A stretch of DNA of 64,000 nt, taken from contig NZ_JACBYQ010000001.1 in assembly GCF_013408295.1 (NCBI RefSeq), forward strand, positions 372,001-436,000, written 5' to 3'. Position 1 is the first letter of the stretch; every line of letters starts with the position of its first letter. Source of the DNA: Psychromicrobium silvestre (lineage in GTDB: Bacteria; Actinomycetota; Actinomycetes; Actinomycetales; Micrococcaceae). A model generated the notes under the pieces. The model saw nothing but the letters and a program-made list of their open reading frames with translations. It ran no database searches and was not told the DNA's origin. A program made the position numbers and the translations under genes. Positions 8,357-17,800 of this stretch are shown here, piece after piece.

Positions 8357-9630
8357 GCAAGTGCGTGGAGCGCGGTCGAGCCAGACGAAGCATCGTCGGG
8401 CTACTAGCAGCACACGCCATCTCCCAGACCGGCAATGCGGTGACTCTTTTGGCAGTACCGTTTTACGTCTTGGCCACCGGGGGAAGCGGCTCCGAGGTGG
8501 GACTTGCCGCCGCCTTTGCCACCATTCCGGTGGTGATTGGCGGGCCACTCGGCGGAGTTCTGGTCGATCGGATCGGTTACCGCAAGTCGAGCATCCTGGC
8601 CGATCTGGTCAGCGGGCTCACGGTGCTTGCCATCCCGGTGCTGGCACTGACCATCGGATTACCCTTTTGGGCGCTATTGGCCTTGGTTTTCTTGGGCGGT
8701 CTGCTCGACACCCCAGGCCAGACGGCGCGCCGTGTGATGCTGCCCGCGGTTTCGACGCTGGCACAGATCCGGCTTGAGCGTTCGGTCGGTTTCCTGGACG
8801 GCGTCGAGCGCTTGGCTAGCATGCTTGGCGCTTCCGTAGCAGGTTTATTGATCGGTGCTCTGGGGCCAGCCAATGCGCTTTTTTTGGATGCGGCAAGCTT
8901 CGGCCTCTCCGCGCTCATCATGGCTTCGCTGGTGAGTAAGGAGCCCGGGGCCGCCTCCGGTAACGCTTCGGATGCCGTAAGGAAAACGAAAGGTTACTGG
9001 GCAGAGTTGCTGGAAGGATTCCGTTTTGTCCGCAAACAGCGCCTACTCCTGGCCATCGTGGTGATGGTGCTGCTGACCAACCTCTTCGATGCGGCGCGCA
9101 CTTCCTCTCTGATGCCGCTCTACGCTAATTCCAGGCTGGGCGGTGCGGCTGCTCTGGGCAGCCTGCTCGCGATTTTCGGAGCTGGGGCGTTACTGGGCAC
9201 CATCGGCTTCGGAATGATTGCTCACCGGATGCCTCGGCGGATGACTTTCGCACTCTGCTTCATCTTGGCCGGCCCGCCCGCCATCCTGGCTTTCGCCGTC
9301 GGGCTTCCCTTTGGCTGGTTGTTATTCATCTGCGCACTCTCCGGTCTTGCCTCCGGTGCGCTCAATCCGATCCTCGGGGCTTTGCAGCTGGAACTTGTGC
9401 CGGAGGGGATGCGAGCTCGGGTCTTTGGACTGAGCCGGGCCGGTGCTTGGCTTGGCATTCCGCTTGGTGCGCTGCTGGGTGGCTTGGCCGCAGACCGGCT
9501 TGGGCTCAACCAGTCCTTCGCCATCATTGCGGCGCTGTACTTGCTGGTCACTCTGGCGCCGCTGGTGGTTCCGGTGTTCAAACAAATGGACCGAACCCCC
9601 GCTCCGCCCTCCGCGCGATTTCGCGCTTAG
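8353..9630 (+). CDS. MFS transporter (EntS/MFS_3-like)
   Basis: This 425-residue transporter has about twelve membrane helices and the early motif GGVLVDRIGYRKS (motif A) near residue 65, in a layout like EntS/MFS_3-type exporters. It overlaps the upstream regulator gene by 4 bp (ATGA) and ends 4 bp into the end of the convergent helicase gene. With the ArsR-type regulator it probably forms a self-contained, inducible efflux unit. The substrate is unknown. Confidence 0.85.
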   Translation: MSKCVERGRARRSIVGLLAAHAISQTGNAVTLLAVPFYVLATGGSGSEVGLAAAFATIPVVIGGPLGGVLVDRIGYRKSSILADLVSGLTVLAIPVLALTIGLPFWALLALVFLGGLLDTPGQTARRVMLPAVSTLAQIRLERSVGFLDGVERLASMLGASVAGLLIGALGPANALFLDAASFGLSALIMASLVSKEPGAASGNASDAVRKTKGYWAELLEGFRFVRKQRLLLAIVVMVLLTNLFDAARTSSLMPLYANSRLGGAAALGSLLAIFGAGALLGTIGFGMIAHRMPRRMTFALCFILAGPPAILAFAVGLPFGWLLFICALSGLASGALNPILGALQLELVPEGMRARVFGLSRAGAWLGIPLGALLGGLAADRLGLNQSFAIIAALYLLVTLAPLVVPVFKQMDRTPAPPSARFRA

Positions 9631-12152
9631 CTGCGGCTGAAGTCCAGAAGTTTGACGACGGCGTAGCCCTCCTGGTCGGAGGCATCAAGGTCCACGGTGG
9701 CTCGGATCGACCAGTCATGATGCCCTGCCGGGTCATCAATGATCTGCCGAACGGTCCATTGCCGCGGACCGTTCTCCTCGATCTCGAAGAGCGCGGGTCC
9801 GCGCGCGGCCGGCCCTGCGTTGATGTTGTCGTGTTCGTCCCAGTAGTCGCCCAGCGCGTCTTCCCAGCGATCGGAATTCCAGCCGGAGTCGCCGTCCAAC
9901 TCACCAAGCGCGGGGTAATCATCCCGCGACGCTAGCTCCACCCGGCGGAACAGCTCGTTGCGCACCATCACCCGGAAGGCTCGGCCGTTCTGGGTGAGGG
10001 CTGGGGGAGCATCGCTCAACACCTCGGCTTCCTCAAGCGCCGATTCCTTCCCCGAAGCTAATGCCTCCCACTCATCGATCAGGCTGGAATCTACTTGCCG
10101 GACGGTTTCGCCCAGCCACGCGATCAGGTCCGAGAGATCCTCGCTGAGCGCACTGCTCGGCACGGTTTGCCGCAGTGCCCGGTAGGCGTCTGCCAGATAG
10201 CGCAGCACGATGCCTTCGCTACGAGCTAGCGAGTAGAAGCGTACGAATTCACCGAAGTTCATCGCTCTTTCGATCATGTCCCGGACGATCGACTTCGGGG
10301 CCACCTCGAAATCGCCTAGCCAAGGCGCGCTCCTTCGATAGGTATCGAAGGCCTGGTGCAAGAGCTCACCGAGTGGCTGCGGATAACTGACCTCATCCAA
10401 GGCGGCCATTCGAGCGTCGTAGTCCAGACCATCAGCCTTCATTGCGGCAACTGCCTCGCCACGGGCGTATTTAAGCTGCGCGGAAAGAATCTGCCGAGGG
10501 TTCTCCAGGGTCGACTCGATCACCGAGACAACGTCGTAGGCGTAGCTGGGCGAATCCGGGTCTAAAAGCTCAAGGGACGCCATCGCGAAGGGGGAGAGCG
10601 GCTGATTGAGGGCGAAATTCATTTGCAAGTGCACGGTCAGCCGGAGCGTTCTGCCATCAGCGGTCTGTTCCTCCGGTGGAATGCGTTCCAGCACACCAGC
10701 GGTAAGCAACTCACGTAAAATGCCGAGCGCCTTACGCATCAGCGCGAGTTGTTTAGCACGGGGCTCCCGATTCTCGGTGAGCAGCCTGCGCGCCGCCGCG
10801 AAAGGATCTCCTGGGCGTTCCAAGAGGTTGAGCAGCATGGCGTGGGTTACCGTGAAGCTGGAGGTCAGTGGTTCCGGCTCGGCCTCGACCAGTCGGGTGA
10901 AGGTGGGCTCGCCCCAGCTGACAAAGCCTTCGGGCGGCTTTTTTCGAACCACCTGGCGGAGCTTCTTCTGGTCATCGCCGAATTTGGCCTGAGCCTTGGT
11001 CATCGCGCGGACGTTTTCCACTACGTGTTCGGGTGCTTGAACCACCACGGTGCCCGCAGTATCAAAACCGGCGCGCCCTGCCCTTCCGGCAATCTGGTGA
11101 AACTCACGTGCCTGCAGCACCCGGGTGCGGACGCCGTCGTATTTGCTCAGTGCGGTAAAAAGCACCGTTCGGATCGGCACATTAATGCCGACGCCCAGCG
11201 TATCGGTGCCACAGATCACCTTGAGTAGCCCCGCTTGGGCAAGCTGTTCGACCAGACGCCGGTACTTTGGCAGCATCCCGGCATGGTGTACGCCGACGCC
11301 GTGCCGGACCAGCCGGTTCAGGGTTTTGCCGAAGCCCGAGGAGAAGCGGAACTGGGCGATGAGCTCGGCGATCCGTTGCTTCTCTTCCTTGGAGCACATA
11401 TTGATACTCATTAAGGTCTGAGCGCGCTCGATCGCTTCGGCCTGGCTAAAGTGCACCACATAGATGGGGGCCTGATGAGTGCTCAGCATCTCCTCAAGGG
11501 TTTCGTGCACAGGAGTCTGCACATAGTAGAAGTGCAGCGGGATGGGACGCTGTGCGGAGGAGACTGTTGCGGTGGCACGGCCGGTGCGTTTGCGTAGCTC
11601 GGTTTCGAAGCTACTCACATCGCCCAGGGTGGCGCTCATCAGCAGGAATTGAGCCTGCGGAAGCTCTAAGAGGGGTACCTGCCACGCCCAGCCGCGTTGC
11701 GGGTCGGCGTAGTAATGAAACTCATCCATCACCACGGTGCTCAGACGGGCGTTGGCGCCTTCACGAAGCGCAATATTGGCGAGAATCTCCGCGGTGCAGC
11801 AAATGATCGGTGCATCCTGATTGACCGCGGAGTCTCCGGTCACCATGCCGACGTTCTGCGCCCCGAAAATCTCAATCAGGGCGAAGAACTTTTCCGAAAC
11901 TAGAGCCTTGATCGGGGCCGTGTAGTAACTGCGCTGACCGCTGGCCATCGCCACGAAATGCGCTGCGACGGCGACCAGAGATTTTCCGGAGCCGGTGGGA
12001 GTGGAGAGAATGACGTTGCTGCCGCTGGCGAGTTCCATCACGGCCTCGTCCTGGGCCGGGTAGAGTTCCAGGTCCCTTTCCAGGGTCCATTCCAAGAATG
12101 CCTGGTAGATGGCGTCGGCGTCGGTGGCAGGCAACTGGTCCAGGAGATTCAT
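9627..12152 (-). CDS. DEAD/DEAH-box Ski2-like helicase with DUF3516 domain
   Basis: This ~841-residue superfamily 2 helicase has Walker A (STPTGSGKSL, near residue 50), the Walker B variant DEFHYY, motif III (LLMSATL) and motif VI (QIAGRAGRAG). A long C-terminal region fits the DUF3516 extension of actinobacterial Ski2-type helicases, thought to act on RNA or DNA. A TTG at 12179 could extend it by nine residues. The ATG at 12152 is preferred because a TAGACT hexamer stands seven bases upstream and the protein then begins MNLLDQLP. Long palindromic arms lie immediately beyond its start. Confidence 0.88.
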   Translation of the reverse strand: MNLLDQLPATDADAIYQAFLEWTLERDLELYPAQDEAVMELASGSNVILSTPTGSGKSLVAVAAHFVAMASGQRSYYTAPIKALVSEKFFALIEIFGAQNVGMVTGDSAVNQDAPIICCTAEILANIALREGANARLSTVVMDEFHYYADPQRGWAWQVPLLELPQAQFLLMSATLGDVSSFETELRKRTGRATATVSSAQRPIPLHFYYVQTPVHETLEEMLSTHQAPIYVVHFSQAEAIERAQTLMSINMCSKEEKQRIAELIAQFRFSSGFGKTLNRLVRHGVGVHHAGMLPKYRRLVEQLAQAGLLKVICGTDTLGVGINVPIRTVLFTALSKYDGVRTRVLQAREFHQIAGRAGRAGFDTAGTVVVQAPEHVVENVRAMTKAQAKFGDDQKKLRQVVRKKPPEGFVSWGEPTFTRLVEAEPEPLTSSFTVTHAMLLNLLERPGDPFAAARRLLTENREPRAKQLALMRKALGILRELLTAGVLERIPPEEQTADGRTLRLTVHLQMNFALNQPLSPFAMASLELLDPDSPSYAYDVVSVIESTLENPRQILSAQLKYARGEAVAAMKADGLDYDARMAALDEVSYPQPLGELLHQAFDTYRRSAPWLGDFEVAPKSIVRDMIERAMNFGEFVRFYSLARSEGIVLRYLADAYRALRQTVPSSALSEDLSDLIAWLGETVRQVDSSLIDEWEALASGKESALEEAEVLSDAPPALTQNGRAFRVMVRNELFRRVELASRDDYPALGELDGDSGWNSDRWEDALGDYWDEHDNINAGPAARGPALFEIEENGPRQWTVRQIIDDPAGHHDWSIRATVDLDASDQEGYAVVKLLDFSRS

Positions 12153-12174
12153 CAGCTTCAGTCTATGGCCCCAC

Positions 12175-12299
12175 CCCAAACCCGGCAGTTCTGACCCAGT
12201 TGTCCCACTGGATGTGGCCGGAGTTACTGTTGTGACGAAATCGATGCATCATCTGCCACATCCTTAACACTCAGTGGGACAACTGGGTAAGGGTTTGGG
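12175..12299. repeat. nested long inverted repeat between divergent helicase and tam genes
   Basis: Three sets of perfect arms are nested: CCCAAACCC (12175–12183) with 12291–12299; a 17-bp arm starting ACCCAGTTG (12194–12210) with 12272–12288; and GGATGTGGC (12210–12218) with 12255–12263. They total 35 paired bases around a 36-base centre. Because both flanking genes point away, it cannot be their terminator. It may be a regulatory cruciform or a MITE-like remnant; no target duplication is evident. Confidence 0.8.
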
Positions 12300-12367
12300 A
12301 TTGGGGAGGGATGGATTGATGGGTTTCGCGATATTCTCTGACCGGAACTACTCATAGTGGAGGAAAC

Positions 12368-13147
12368 ATGGCGTTGACCTGGGATCCGAAGAAGTATGTA
12401 CAGTTCGGGGATTTTAGAAACCGACCCTTTTTCGATCTGACCTCACGGATCTTGGCTACCGAGCCTCAAAACGTGGTGGACTTGGGGTGTGGACCAGGCA
12501 ATCTGACCGCCACCCTGGCTGAACGCTGGCCAGGCGCGCAGGTGCAAGGCCTAGATTCCTCTGCCGAGATGGTAACCGCGGCCAATGAAAGCGACCATCC
12601 GGGAAACCTGTCCTTCGAGGTCAGCGACGTTGCCGAGTGGACCCCCGGCCAGGACCTCGATGTGGTAGTCACCAACGCAGTTTTGCAATGGGTCCCGGGG
12701 CATCAGGAGATGCTCGCTGCTTGGCTTCAAGCCCTCAAGCCAGGTGCCTGGTTCGCTATGCAAGTGCCCGGAAACTTCGGTGCGGATTCGCACCGATTAA
12801 TGCGCGAACTCGCCGAATCGGAACAGTGGCGGGAACGGCTCGACGGCGTGCTGCGGCACCGGGATGCGGTGAGCGAACCGGAGGAGTACCTGGAGATCTT
12901 CCTGGCTGCCGGGATGCGTGCGGACGGCTGGGAGACCACCTACCAGCAAGTGCTCCAGGGGGAGAACCCGGTGCTGAACTGGGTTCGTGGAACTGGCCTG
13001 CGGCCGGTACTTGGTGCGCTGAGCCCCGAGGAAGCGGCAACCTTTGAAGCAGAGTATTCGGCTCAGCTCGACGAGGCCTATCCGGCAACCCAATACGGCA
13101 CGGTTTTCCCGTTCCGCAGGATTTTCGTGGTTGGCCAGAAGCTCTAA
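12368..13147 (+). CDS. tam: trans-aconitate 2-methyltransferase
   Basis: This 259-residue SAM-dependent methyltransferase begins WDPKKYVQFGDFRNRPFFDL, the strongly conserved start of Tam enzymes, which methylate trans-aconitate to relieve aconitase inhibition. The SAM-binding motif VVDLGCGPGNLT (residues 37–48), an acidic LDSSAEM motif and the catalytic-region sequence VTNAVLQWVPGH follow. A good ribosome site (GGAGG) precedes the ATG. It is convergent with the MBL-fold gene, ten bases away. Confidence 0.93.
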   Translation: MALTWDPKKYVQFGDFRNRPFFDLTSRILATEPQNVVDLGCGPGNLTATLAERWPGAQVQGLDSSAEMVTAANESDHPGNLSFEVSDVAEWTPGQDLDVVVTNAVLQWVPGHQEMLAAWLQALKPGAWFAMQVPGNFGADSHRLMRELAESEQWRERLDGVLRHRDAVSEPEEYLEIFLAAGMRADGWETTYQQVLQGENPVLNWVRGTGLRPVLGALSPEEAATFEAEYSAQLDEAYPATQYGTVFPFRRIFVVGQKL

Positions 13148-13157
13148 ACCGAAAAAA

Positions 13158-13814
13158 TCACCAACCGCGGGCCTTCCATTCAACCAGCTTGGGACGCTCC
13201 GCTCCCAAGCTGGTTCCCCGACCGTGCCCGGGATGAACCAAGGTCTCATCGGGAAGCACCTCGAAGATGCGCTCGCTGACATCGCCGAAGAGCTGAGCGA
13301 AGCGCTCCGGATCGTTTCCAGTGTTCCCTACGCCATCGGGGAAGAGGGAGTCACCGGTGAACAAATGGTCTGGCCCATCCGGCGTCCGGTAGAGCAGGGC
13401 AATAGAGCCGGGAGTGTGTCCGCGCAACTGGATGGCTTCCAAGGAAAAACCATCGAACTCGCCCACGTCTCCGTGATCCACGGCTGCGCTGGTGGGTACC
13501 TGGATATCGGCCGCGTCCAGACTGCCAGCAACCGTCATGGCGCCCGTGCTCTCAACAAGCCCAGCCAGGGCTCGGACATGGTCCCAATGCGAATGAGTGG
13601 TGATGACGGCAACCAAACGCGCTTGCACGCCTTCGTCGGTGTCTTGTTGTCCGGCAGCCAGCAATCCTTGGATAGCTGGTAGTTCGTCCGCCGCATCGAT
13701 GATCACTTGGGCACCGCTACGACGGGCAGTAAGCAGGTAAACGTTGTTATCCATGCTGCTCACCGAAATGCGTCGAATAGTGATTTCAGGCAAAGCCCAC
13801 AGCGAATCCTCCAT
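13158..13814 (-). CDS. MBL-fold metallo-hydrolase (glyoxalase II-like)
   Basis: This 218-residue metallo-beta-lactamase-fold protein carries the zinc motif THSHWDH (near residue 74), the later metal ligands in GHTPGS and FTGDSLFPDG, and the final HPGHG. The family includes glyoxalase II and other thioester/lactone hydrolases; the precise substrate is not clear. TAGCAT lies exactly six bases before the ATG (complement of 13821–13826), so the message is probably leaderless. The coding sequence for the last 20 residues contains a perfect 13-bp-arm hairpin. Confidence 0.88.
   Translation of the reverse strand: MEDSLWALPEITIRRISVSSMDNNVYLLTARRSGAQVIIDAADELPAIQGLLAAGQQDTDEGVQARLVAVITTHSHWDHVRALAGLVESTGAMTVAGSLDAADIQVPTSAAVDHGDVGEFDGFSLEAIQLRGHTPGSIALLYRTPDGPDHLFTGDSLFPDGVGNTGNDPERFAQLFGDVSERIFEVLPDETLVHPGHGRGTSLGAERPKLVEWKARGW
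13182..13215. terminator. perfect hairpin inside the 3' end of the MBL gene
   Basis: Arms AACCAGCTTGGGA (13182–13194) and TCCCAAGCTGGTT (13203–13215) enclose eight bases. The hairpin lies 35 bp after the tam stop and inside the last codons of the convergent MBL gene, so it could end tam transcription; no T-tract follows. Confidence 0.5.
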
Positions 13815-13855
13815 CCAGCGATGCTAGCAGGACACCGGCTTCCATCCCGAGGGGT

Positions 13856-13881
13856 ATATAGTTGACTATGTCAAGCATATA
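13856..13881 (+). promoter_or_regulatory. MarR-type operator overlapping the promoter
   Basis: TTGAC-TAT-GTCAA (13862–13866/13870–13874) is a perfect inverted repeat flanked by AT-rich ATATA and ATAT steps, just upstream of the ribosome site and ATG of the MarR gene. TTGACT also fits a -35 element. This is the classical form of a MarR autoregulatory site. Confidence 0.65.
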
Positions 13882-13895
13882 TTTTTGGAGGCAGG

Positions 13896-14339
13896 ATGGC
13901 GGTCGAGGATCAGACCCTCGTCGAGCTGGTCAGTGAAGTGTTCAGGCTCTTCCGGGCGCTCAAAAGCGCCTCGCACGAGCCGTCCATTGATGGACTTGGG
14001 ATCGCGCACATTGGGATTATCGGCTTACTTTCTCAATCGGGGGAATGCCGGGCTACTGGCTTGGCTGAAGTTATGGGGATCGGTCCTAGTGCATTGAGCC
14101 GACAGCTCGCCGAACTGGATGAGCGTGGCTATGTGATTCGGCGGCCCGATCCCGAAGATGGCCGGGCTACTCTGATCGAGGTTTCAGAGAAGGGCACCGA
14201 GCTGCTCGGTAAGGTGATGGCGCGGCGTTCAGAGCGGTTGCGTGCCCAGCTGAGCGACTGGGAAGAAGCCGATGCACGTGAGGCGCTTATCGCGGTCTCT
14301 CGGCTGACGGATGCACTGCATGCTTCCTCAAAAGGCTAA
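13896..14339 (+). CDS. MarR family transcriptional regulator
   Basis: This 147-residue protein has the MarR winged-helix layout: a helical start, recognition region GLAEVMGIGPSALSRQLAELDERGYVIRRPDPEDGRATLIEVSEKG (residues ~52–96) with the conserved D-x-R wing, and a C-terminal dimerisation helix. A strong ribosome site (GGAGG) precedes the ATG. The divergent neighbour is the MBL-fold hydrolase and an inverted-repeat operator lies between them, so it probably controls itself and perhaps that hydrolase. Confidence 0.9.
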   Translation: MAVEDQTLVELVSEVFRLFRALKSASHEPSIDGLGIAHIGIIGLLSQSGECRATGLAEVMGIGPSALSRQLAELDERGYVIRRPDPEDGRATLIEVSEKGTELLGKVMARRSERLRAQLSDWEEADAREALIAVSRLTDALHASSKG

Positions 14340-14385
14340 TTGCGCTATCTGTGGGAGACCGTCGCATCTCTAGAGGAAGTTCATC

Positions 14386-14766
14386 ATGAAGACCACGATG
14401 GAAACACTTGAGCAATGGCGACCGAAGGCCGATTCTACAGTTCCGCCCTTCGAACAACTGCGGCTAAGAATCATCGAACTGATCGATCTCGGCGGGCTCG
14501 CCGTAGGGGCTAAGCTACCCACTGTTCGTGCGCTCGCAGCCAGCAGTGGGCTCGCCGCCAATACGGTTGCCCGGGCTATCCGTGAACTCGAAATTGCGGG
14601 CGTGCTCAGTACCCAGGGCCGCAAGGGTACCGTGGTGGCTGCCGCCGGAGACAAGGGGAAGGCTCGGGTGGCCGAAGCTGCGGAGGCCTTTGCCGCCGTC
14701 GCTCATCAACAGGGAATGAGCTTAGGGGAGGCTTTGAAGATCGTCTCCGCCGCGCTGAACCAATAA
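14386..14766 (+). CDS. GntR family (YtrA-like) transcriptional regulator
   Basis: This 126-residue protein has an N-terminal GntR winged helix (PPFEQLRLRIIELIDLGG…KLPTVRALAASSGLAANTVARAIRELEIAGVL, residues ~24–80) and only a short helical tail, as in the YtrA subfamily. YtrA-type regulators usually precede ABC transporter genes, but this one stands alone before uvrA. Ribosome site AGAGGAAG lies upstream of the ATG. Its targets are not visible in the window. Confidence 0.88.
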   Translation: MKTTMETLEQWRPKADSTVPPFEQLRLRIIELIDLGGLAVGAKLPTVRALAASSGLAANTVARAIRELEIAGVLSTQGRKGTVVAAAGDKGKARVAEAAEAFAAVAHQQGMSLGEALKIVSAALNQ

Positions 14767-14776
14767 CTTTTTTCAT

Positions 14777-14792
14777 TCGAAGACATTTTCGA
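14777..14792 (+). promoter_or_regulatory. LexA (SOS) box-like site upstream of uvrA
   Basis: TCGAAG-ACAT-TTTCGA matches the actinobacterial LexA box TCGAAC-N4-GTTCGA at ten of twelve defined positions. It sits directly before the TAGGAT -10 element of uvrA, where bound LexA would block transcription. Confidence 0.65.
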
Positions 14793-14793
14793 T

Positions 14794-14799
14794 TAGGAT
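14794..14799 (+). promoter_or_regulatory. -10 element of leaderless uvrA promoter
   Basis: TAGGAT, exactly six bases, then GTG at 14806; this spacing favours the second of two in-frame GTG codons (14800, 14806) as the true start. Confidence 0.55.
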
Positions 14800-14805
14800 G
14801 TGCGT

Positions 14806-17715
14806 GTGCCCAAAGCAGCTGAATCCGACCTGATGAACTCCTTGTCCGAGGACCTAGCCCCGGTGAAGAAACCGGATATGTCCCGCCTGCTGGTCAAGGG
14901 AGCCCGGGAACACAATCTGCAGAATGTGGATCTCGATCTGCCCCGCGACTCGATGATCGTCTTCACCGGCCTTTCCGGCTCCGGTAAATCATCGCTCGCC
15001 TTCGACACCATCTTCGCCGAAGGGCAGCGGCGCTACGTCGAGTCGCTCTCGGCCTATGCCCGGCAATTCTTGGGCCAGGTGGATAAGCCCGATGTGGACT
15101 TTATCGAGGGGCTGTCTCCAGCCGTCTCCATTGACCAGAAGTCAACCTCCAAGAATCCGCGATCCACGGTGGGTACTATCACCGAAATCTATGACTATAT
15201 GCGCCTGCTCTGGGCCAGGGTGGGTCGGCCGCATTGCCCGGTCTGTGGCGAGCTGGTCACTCGGCAGACCCCGCAGCAAATTGTGGATCAACTACTCGAA
15301 ATGCCAGAAGGCACCCGCTTCCAGGTGTTGGCTCCGGTGGTGCGCGGCCGCAAGGGCGAGTTCGTTGACCTCTTCAAGGAGCTAACCGCCAAGGGCTATT
15401 CGCGGGCCAAGGTGGATGGCGAACAGATCCAACTCTCGGAGCCACCGAAGCTGGGCAAGCAATACAAACACACCATTGAGGTGGTGGTGGATCGGCTCGT
15501 GGTGCGCTCGGGAATCCAGCAGCGCCTCACCGACTCGGTGGAAACGGCCTTGCTGTTGGCCGAGGGTCGGGTGCTGATCGAGTTGGTCGATCTGGAGGAC
15601 GGCGACCCAGCCCGGGTGCGTGCCTTCTCCGAAAACTTGGCGTGCCCCAATGAACACCCGCTGGCCATCGATGAAATCGAGCCGCGATCCTTCTCCTTCA
15701 ATAATCCCTTCGGTGCCTGCCCGGCCTGCAGCGGTATCGGCACCAAGCTGGAGGTGGATGAAGAACTGGTAGTTCCCAATCCGGAACTCCCCCTTTCCGA
15801 GGGGGCCATTGCGCCCTGGTCCTTGGGCACCGCAACAACCGAATACTGGAACCGTTTGCTGGAGGGTCTAGGCAAGGACCTGGGCTTCAAGATGAGCACT
15901 CCTTGGCAGGGGCTCTCAGACTTGGCAAAGCAGTCAATTCTGTATGGCAAAGACCATAAAGTGACGGTGCAGTATCGCAACCGCTTCGGCCGGGAACGCA
16001 AGTACAGCACCGGCTTTGAGGGGGTGGTGCAGTACATCCACCGCAAACATGTGGAAACCGAGTCCGACTATGCGCGGGACCGTTACGAAGAGTACATGCG
16101 GCAGATTCCCTGCCCGGAGTGCGGCGGAGCCAGGTTGAATCCGGCCTCGCTATCCGTGCTAATCAACGGCAAGTCTATTGCCGCAGTTGCCGCCATGCCG
16201 ATGCGAGACTGCTACGAATACCTGTCTACCTTGGAGCTGAGCAATCGGGAGGCTCAGATTGCCGCTCAGGTGCTCAAGGAGATCCAGGCGCGGCTGAAGT
16301 TCCTGCTCGATGTGGGCTTGGAGTACCTGAACCTCGAACGGGCTTCCGCCACGCTCTCCGGCGGGGAAGCCCAGCGAATTCGTTTGGCTACCCAGATCGG
16401 TTCCGGCTTGGTCGGGGTGCTCTATGTGCTCGACGAGCCATCGATCGGCCTTCATCAGCGAGATAATCGACGCTTGATTCAAACCCTCACCAGGCTGCGC
16501 GATCTGGGTAACACACTGATCGTGGTGGAGCATGACGAGGACACTATCCACGAGGCCGACTGGATCGTGGACATTGGACCCGGAGCAGGGGAGCACGGCG
16601 GAAAAGTCGTACACTCCGGATCCTTGGCGGGCTTGCTGGAGAACACCGAATCGTTGACCGGGGATTATCTCTCCGGGCGGAAGAAGATCGAGATTCCGGC
16701 GAAGCGCCGGAAATACGATAAGAAGCGTGAACTCAAGGTAGTCAAGGCGCGGGAAAACAATCTACAGAACGTGGACGCGACTTTCCCATTGGGGCTATTC
16801 ACCGCCGTGACCGGTGTTTCCGGCTCGGGCAAATCTACCCTGGTCAACGAGATCCTCTACAAGGTGCTGGCCAATAAGCTCAATGGAGCCAAGCAAGTAG
16901 CCGGCCGACACCTGAAGGTGGAAGGCTTAGAGCACCTGGACAAGGTGGTGCATGTCGATCAGAGTCCGATCGGGCGTACACCGCGCTCCAACCCGGCAAC
17001 CTATACCGGCGTTTTCGATAACATCCGTAAGCTTTTCGCGGAGACCACCGAGGCTAAGGTCCGTGGCTATCAGCCCGGCAGATTCTCCTTCAATGTCAAG
17101 GGTGGGCGCTGCGAGGCCTGTTCCGGTGACGGCACCATCAAGATCGAAATGAACTTCCTGCCGGACGTCTATGTGCCCTGCGAGGTGTGCCACGGCGCGC
17201 GGTATAACCGGGAAACTCTGGAAGTGCACTACAAGGGTAAGACGATTGCCGATGTGCTGAATATGCCGATTGAAGAGGGGGCTGAGTTCTTCGCGGCCTT
17301 CACTCCGATTGCTCGCCACCTGAAGACTCTGGTCGATGTTGGACTCGGCTATGTTCGACTAGGCCAGCCAGCCACCACGCTTTCCGGTGGTGAAGCGCAG
17401 CGCGTCAAACTGGCTTCGGAGCTGCAGAAGCGCTCCAATGGCCGAAGCGTCTATGTGTTGGATGAGCCGACCACGGGCCTGCACTTCGAGGACATCCGGA
17501 AACTCCTGCTGGTCTTACAAGGGCTGGTGGAGAAGGGCAATACCGTGATCACCATCGAGCACAACCTTGATGTGATTAAGAGCGCCGACTGGATTGTTGA
17601 TCTGGGCCCGGATGGTGGGTCCGGGGGAGGGCAGATCATCGCCACCGGAACTCCAGAACAGGTAGCTAAATCGGAGCAAAGTTACACCGGCAGCTTCCTG
17701 CGCGAGATCCTCTAA
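14806..17715 (+). CDS. uvrA: UvrABC excinuclease subunit A
   Basis: This 969-residue damage-recognition ATPase of nucleotide excision repair has two ABC modules. The first carries Walker [15 protein letters not shown] (~residues 48–61) and the second [14 protein letters not shown]. Both have [10 protein letters not shown] signatures. Zinc-finger pairs are visible as [18 protein letters not shown] and CEVCHG. The N-terminal ~25 residues before [14 protein letters not shown] are variable in the family. A GTG at 14800 is a possible alternative start, but leaderless spacing favours 14806. A LexA-like box makes SOS induction likely. Confidence 0.97.
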   Translation: MPKAAESDLMNSLSEDLAPVKKPDMSRLLVKGAREHNLQNVDLDLPRDSMIVFTGLSGSGKSSLAFDTIFAEGQRRYVESLSAYARQFLGQVDKPDVDFIEGLSPAVSIDQKSTSKNPRSTVGTITEIYDYMRLLWARVGRPHCPVCGELVTRQTPQQIVDQLLEMPEGTRFQVLAPVVRGRKGEFVDLFKELTAKGYSRAKVDGEQIQLSEPPKLGKQYKHTIEVVVDRLVVRSGIQQRLTDSVETALLLAEGRVLIELVDLEDGDPARVRAFSENLACPNEHPLAIDEIEPRSFSFNNPFGACPACSGIGTKLEVDEELVVPNPELPLSEGAIAPWSLGTATTEYWNRLLEGLGKDLGFKMSTPWQGLSDLAKQSILYGKDHKVTVQYRNRFGRERKYSTGFEGVVQYIHRKHVETESDYARDRYEEYMRQIPCPECGGARLNPASLSVLINGKSIAAVAAMPMRDCYEYLSTLELSNREAQIAAQVLKEIQARLKFLLDVGLEYLNLERASATLSGGEAQRIRLATQIGSGLVGVLYVLDEPSIGLHQRDNRRLIQTLTRLRDLGNTLIVVEHDEDTIHEADWIVDIGPGAGEHGGKVVHSGSLAGLLENTESLTGDYLSGRKKIEIPAKRRKYDKKRELKVVKARENNLQNVDATFPLGLFTAVTGVSGSGKSTLVNEILYKVLANKLNGAKQVAGRHLKVEGLEHLDKVVHVDQSPIGRTPRSNPATYTGVFDNIRKLFAETTEAKVRGYQPGRFSFNVKGGRCEACSGDGTIKIEMNFLPDVYVPCEVCHGARYNRETLEVHYKGKTIADVLNMPIEEGAEFFAAFTPIARHLKTLVDVGLGYVRLGQPATTLSGGEAQRVKLASELQKRSNGRSVYVLDEPTTGLHFEDIRKLLLVLQGLVEKGNTVITIEHNLDVIKSADWIVDLGPDGGSGGGQIIATGTPEQVAKSEQSYTGSFLREIL

Positions 17716-17800
17716 GTCATTTAGTGCGAACATATTCCTGTCCTGGAATGCTTCTGCGCTCATGTTCTGCGTCCGCGGTGACTCGTGAGAAACTAAGTCG

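Noticed and set aside
14800-14805. First GTG as uvrA start
   Set aside because: The -10 hexamer at 14794–14799 would touch this codon; the GTG at 14806 has the regular six-base spacing.
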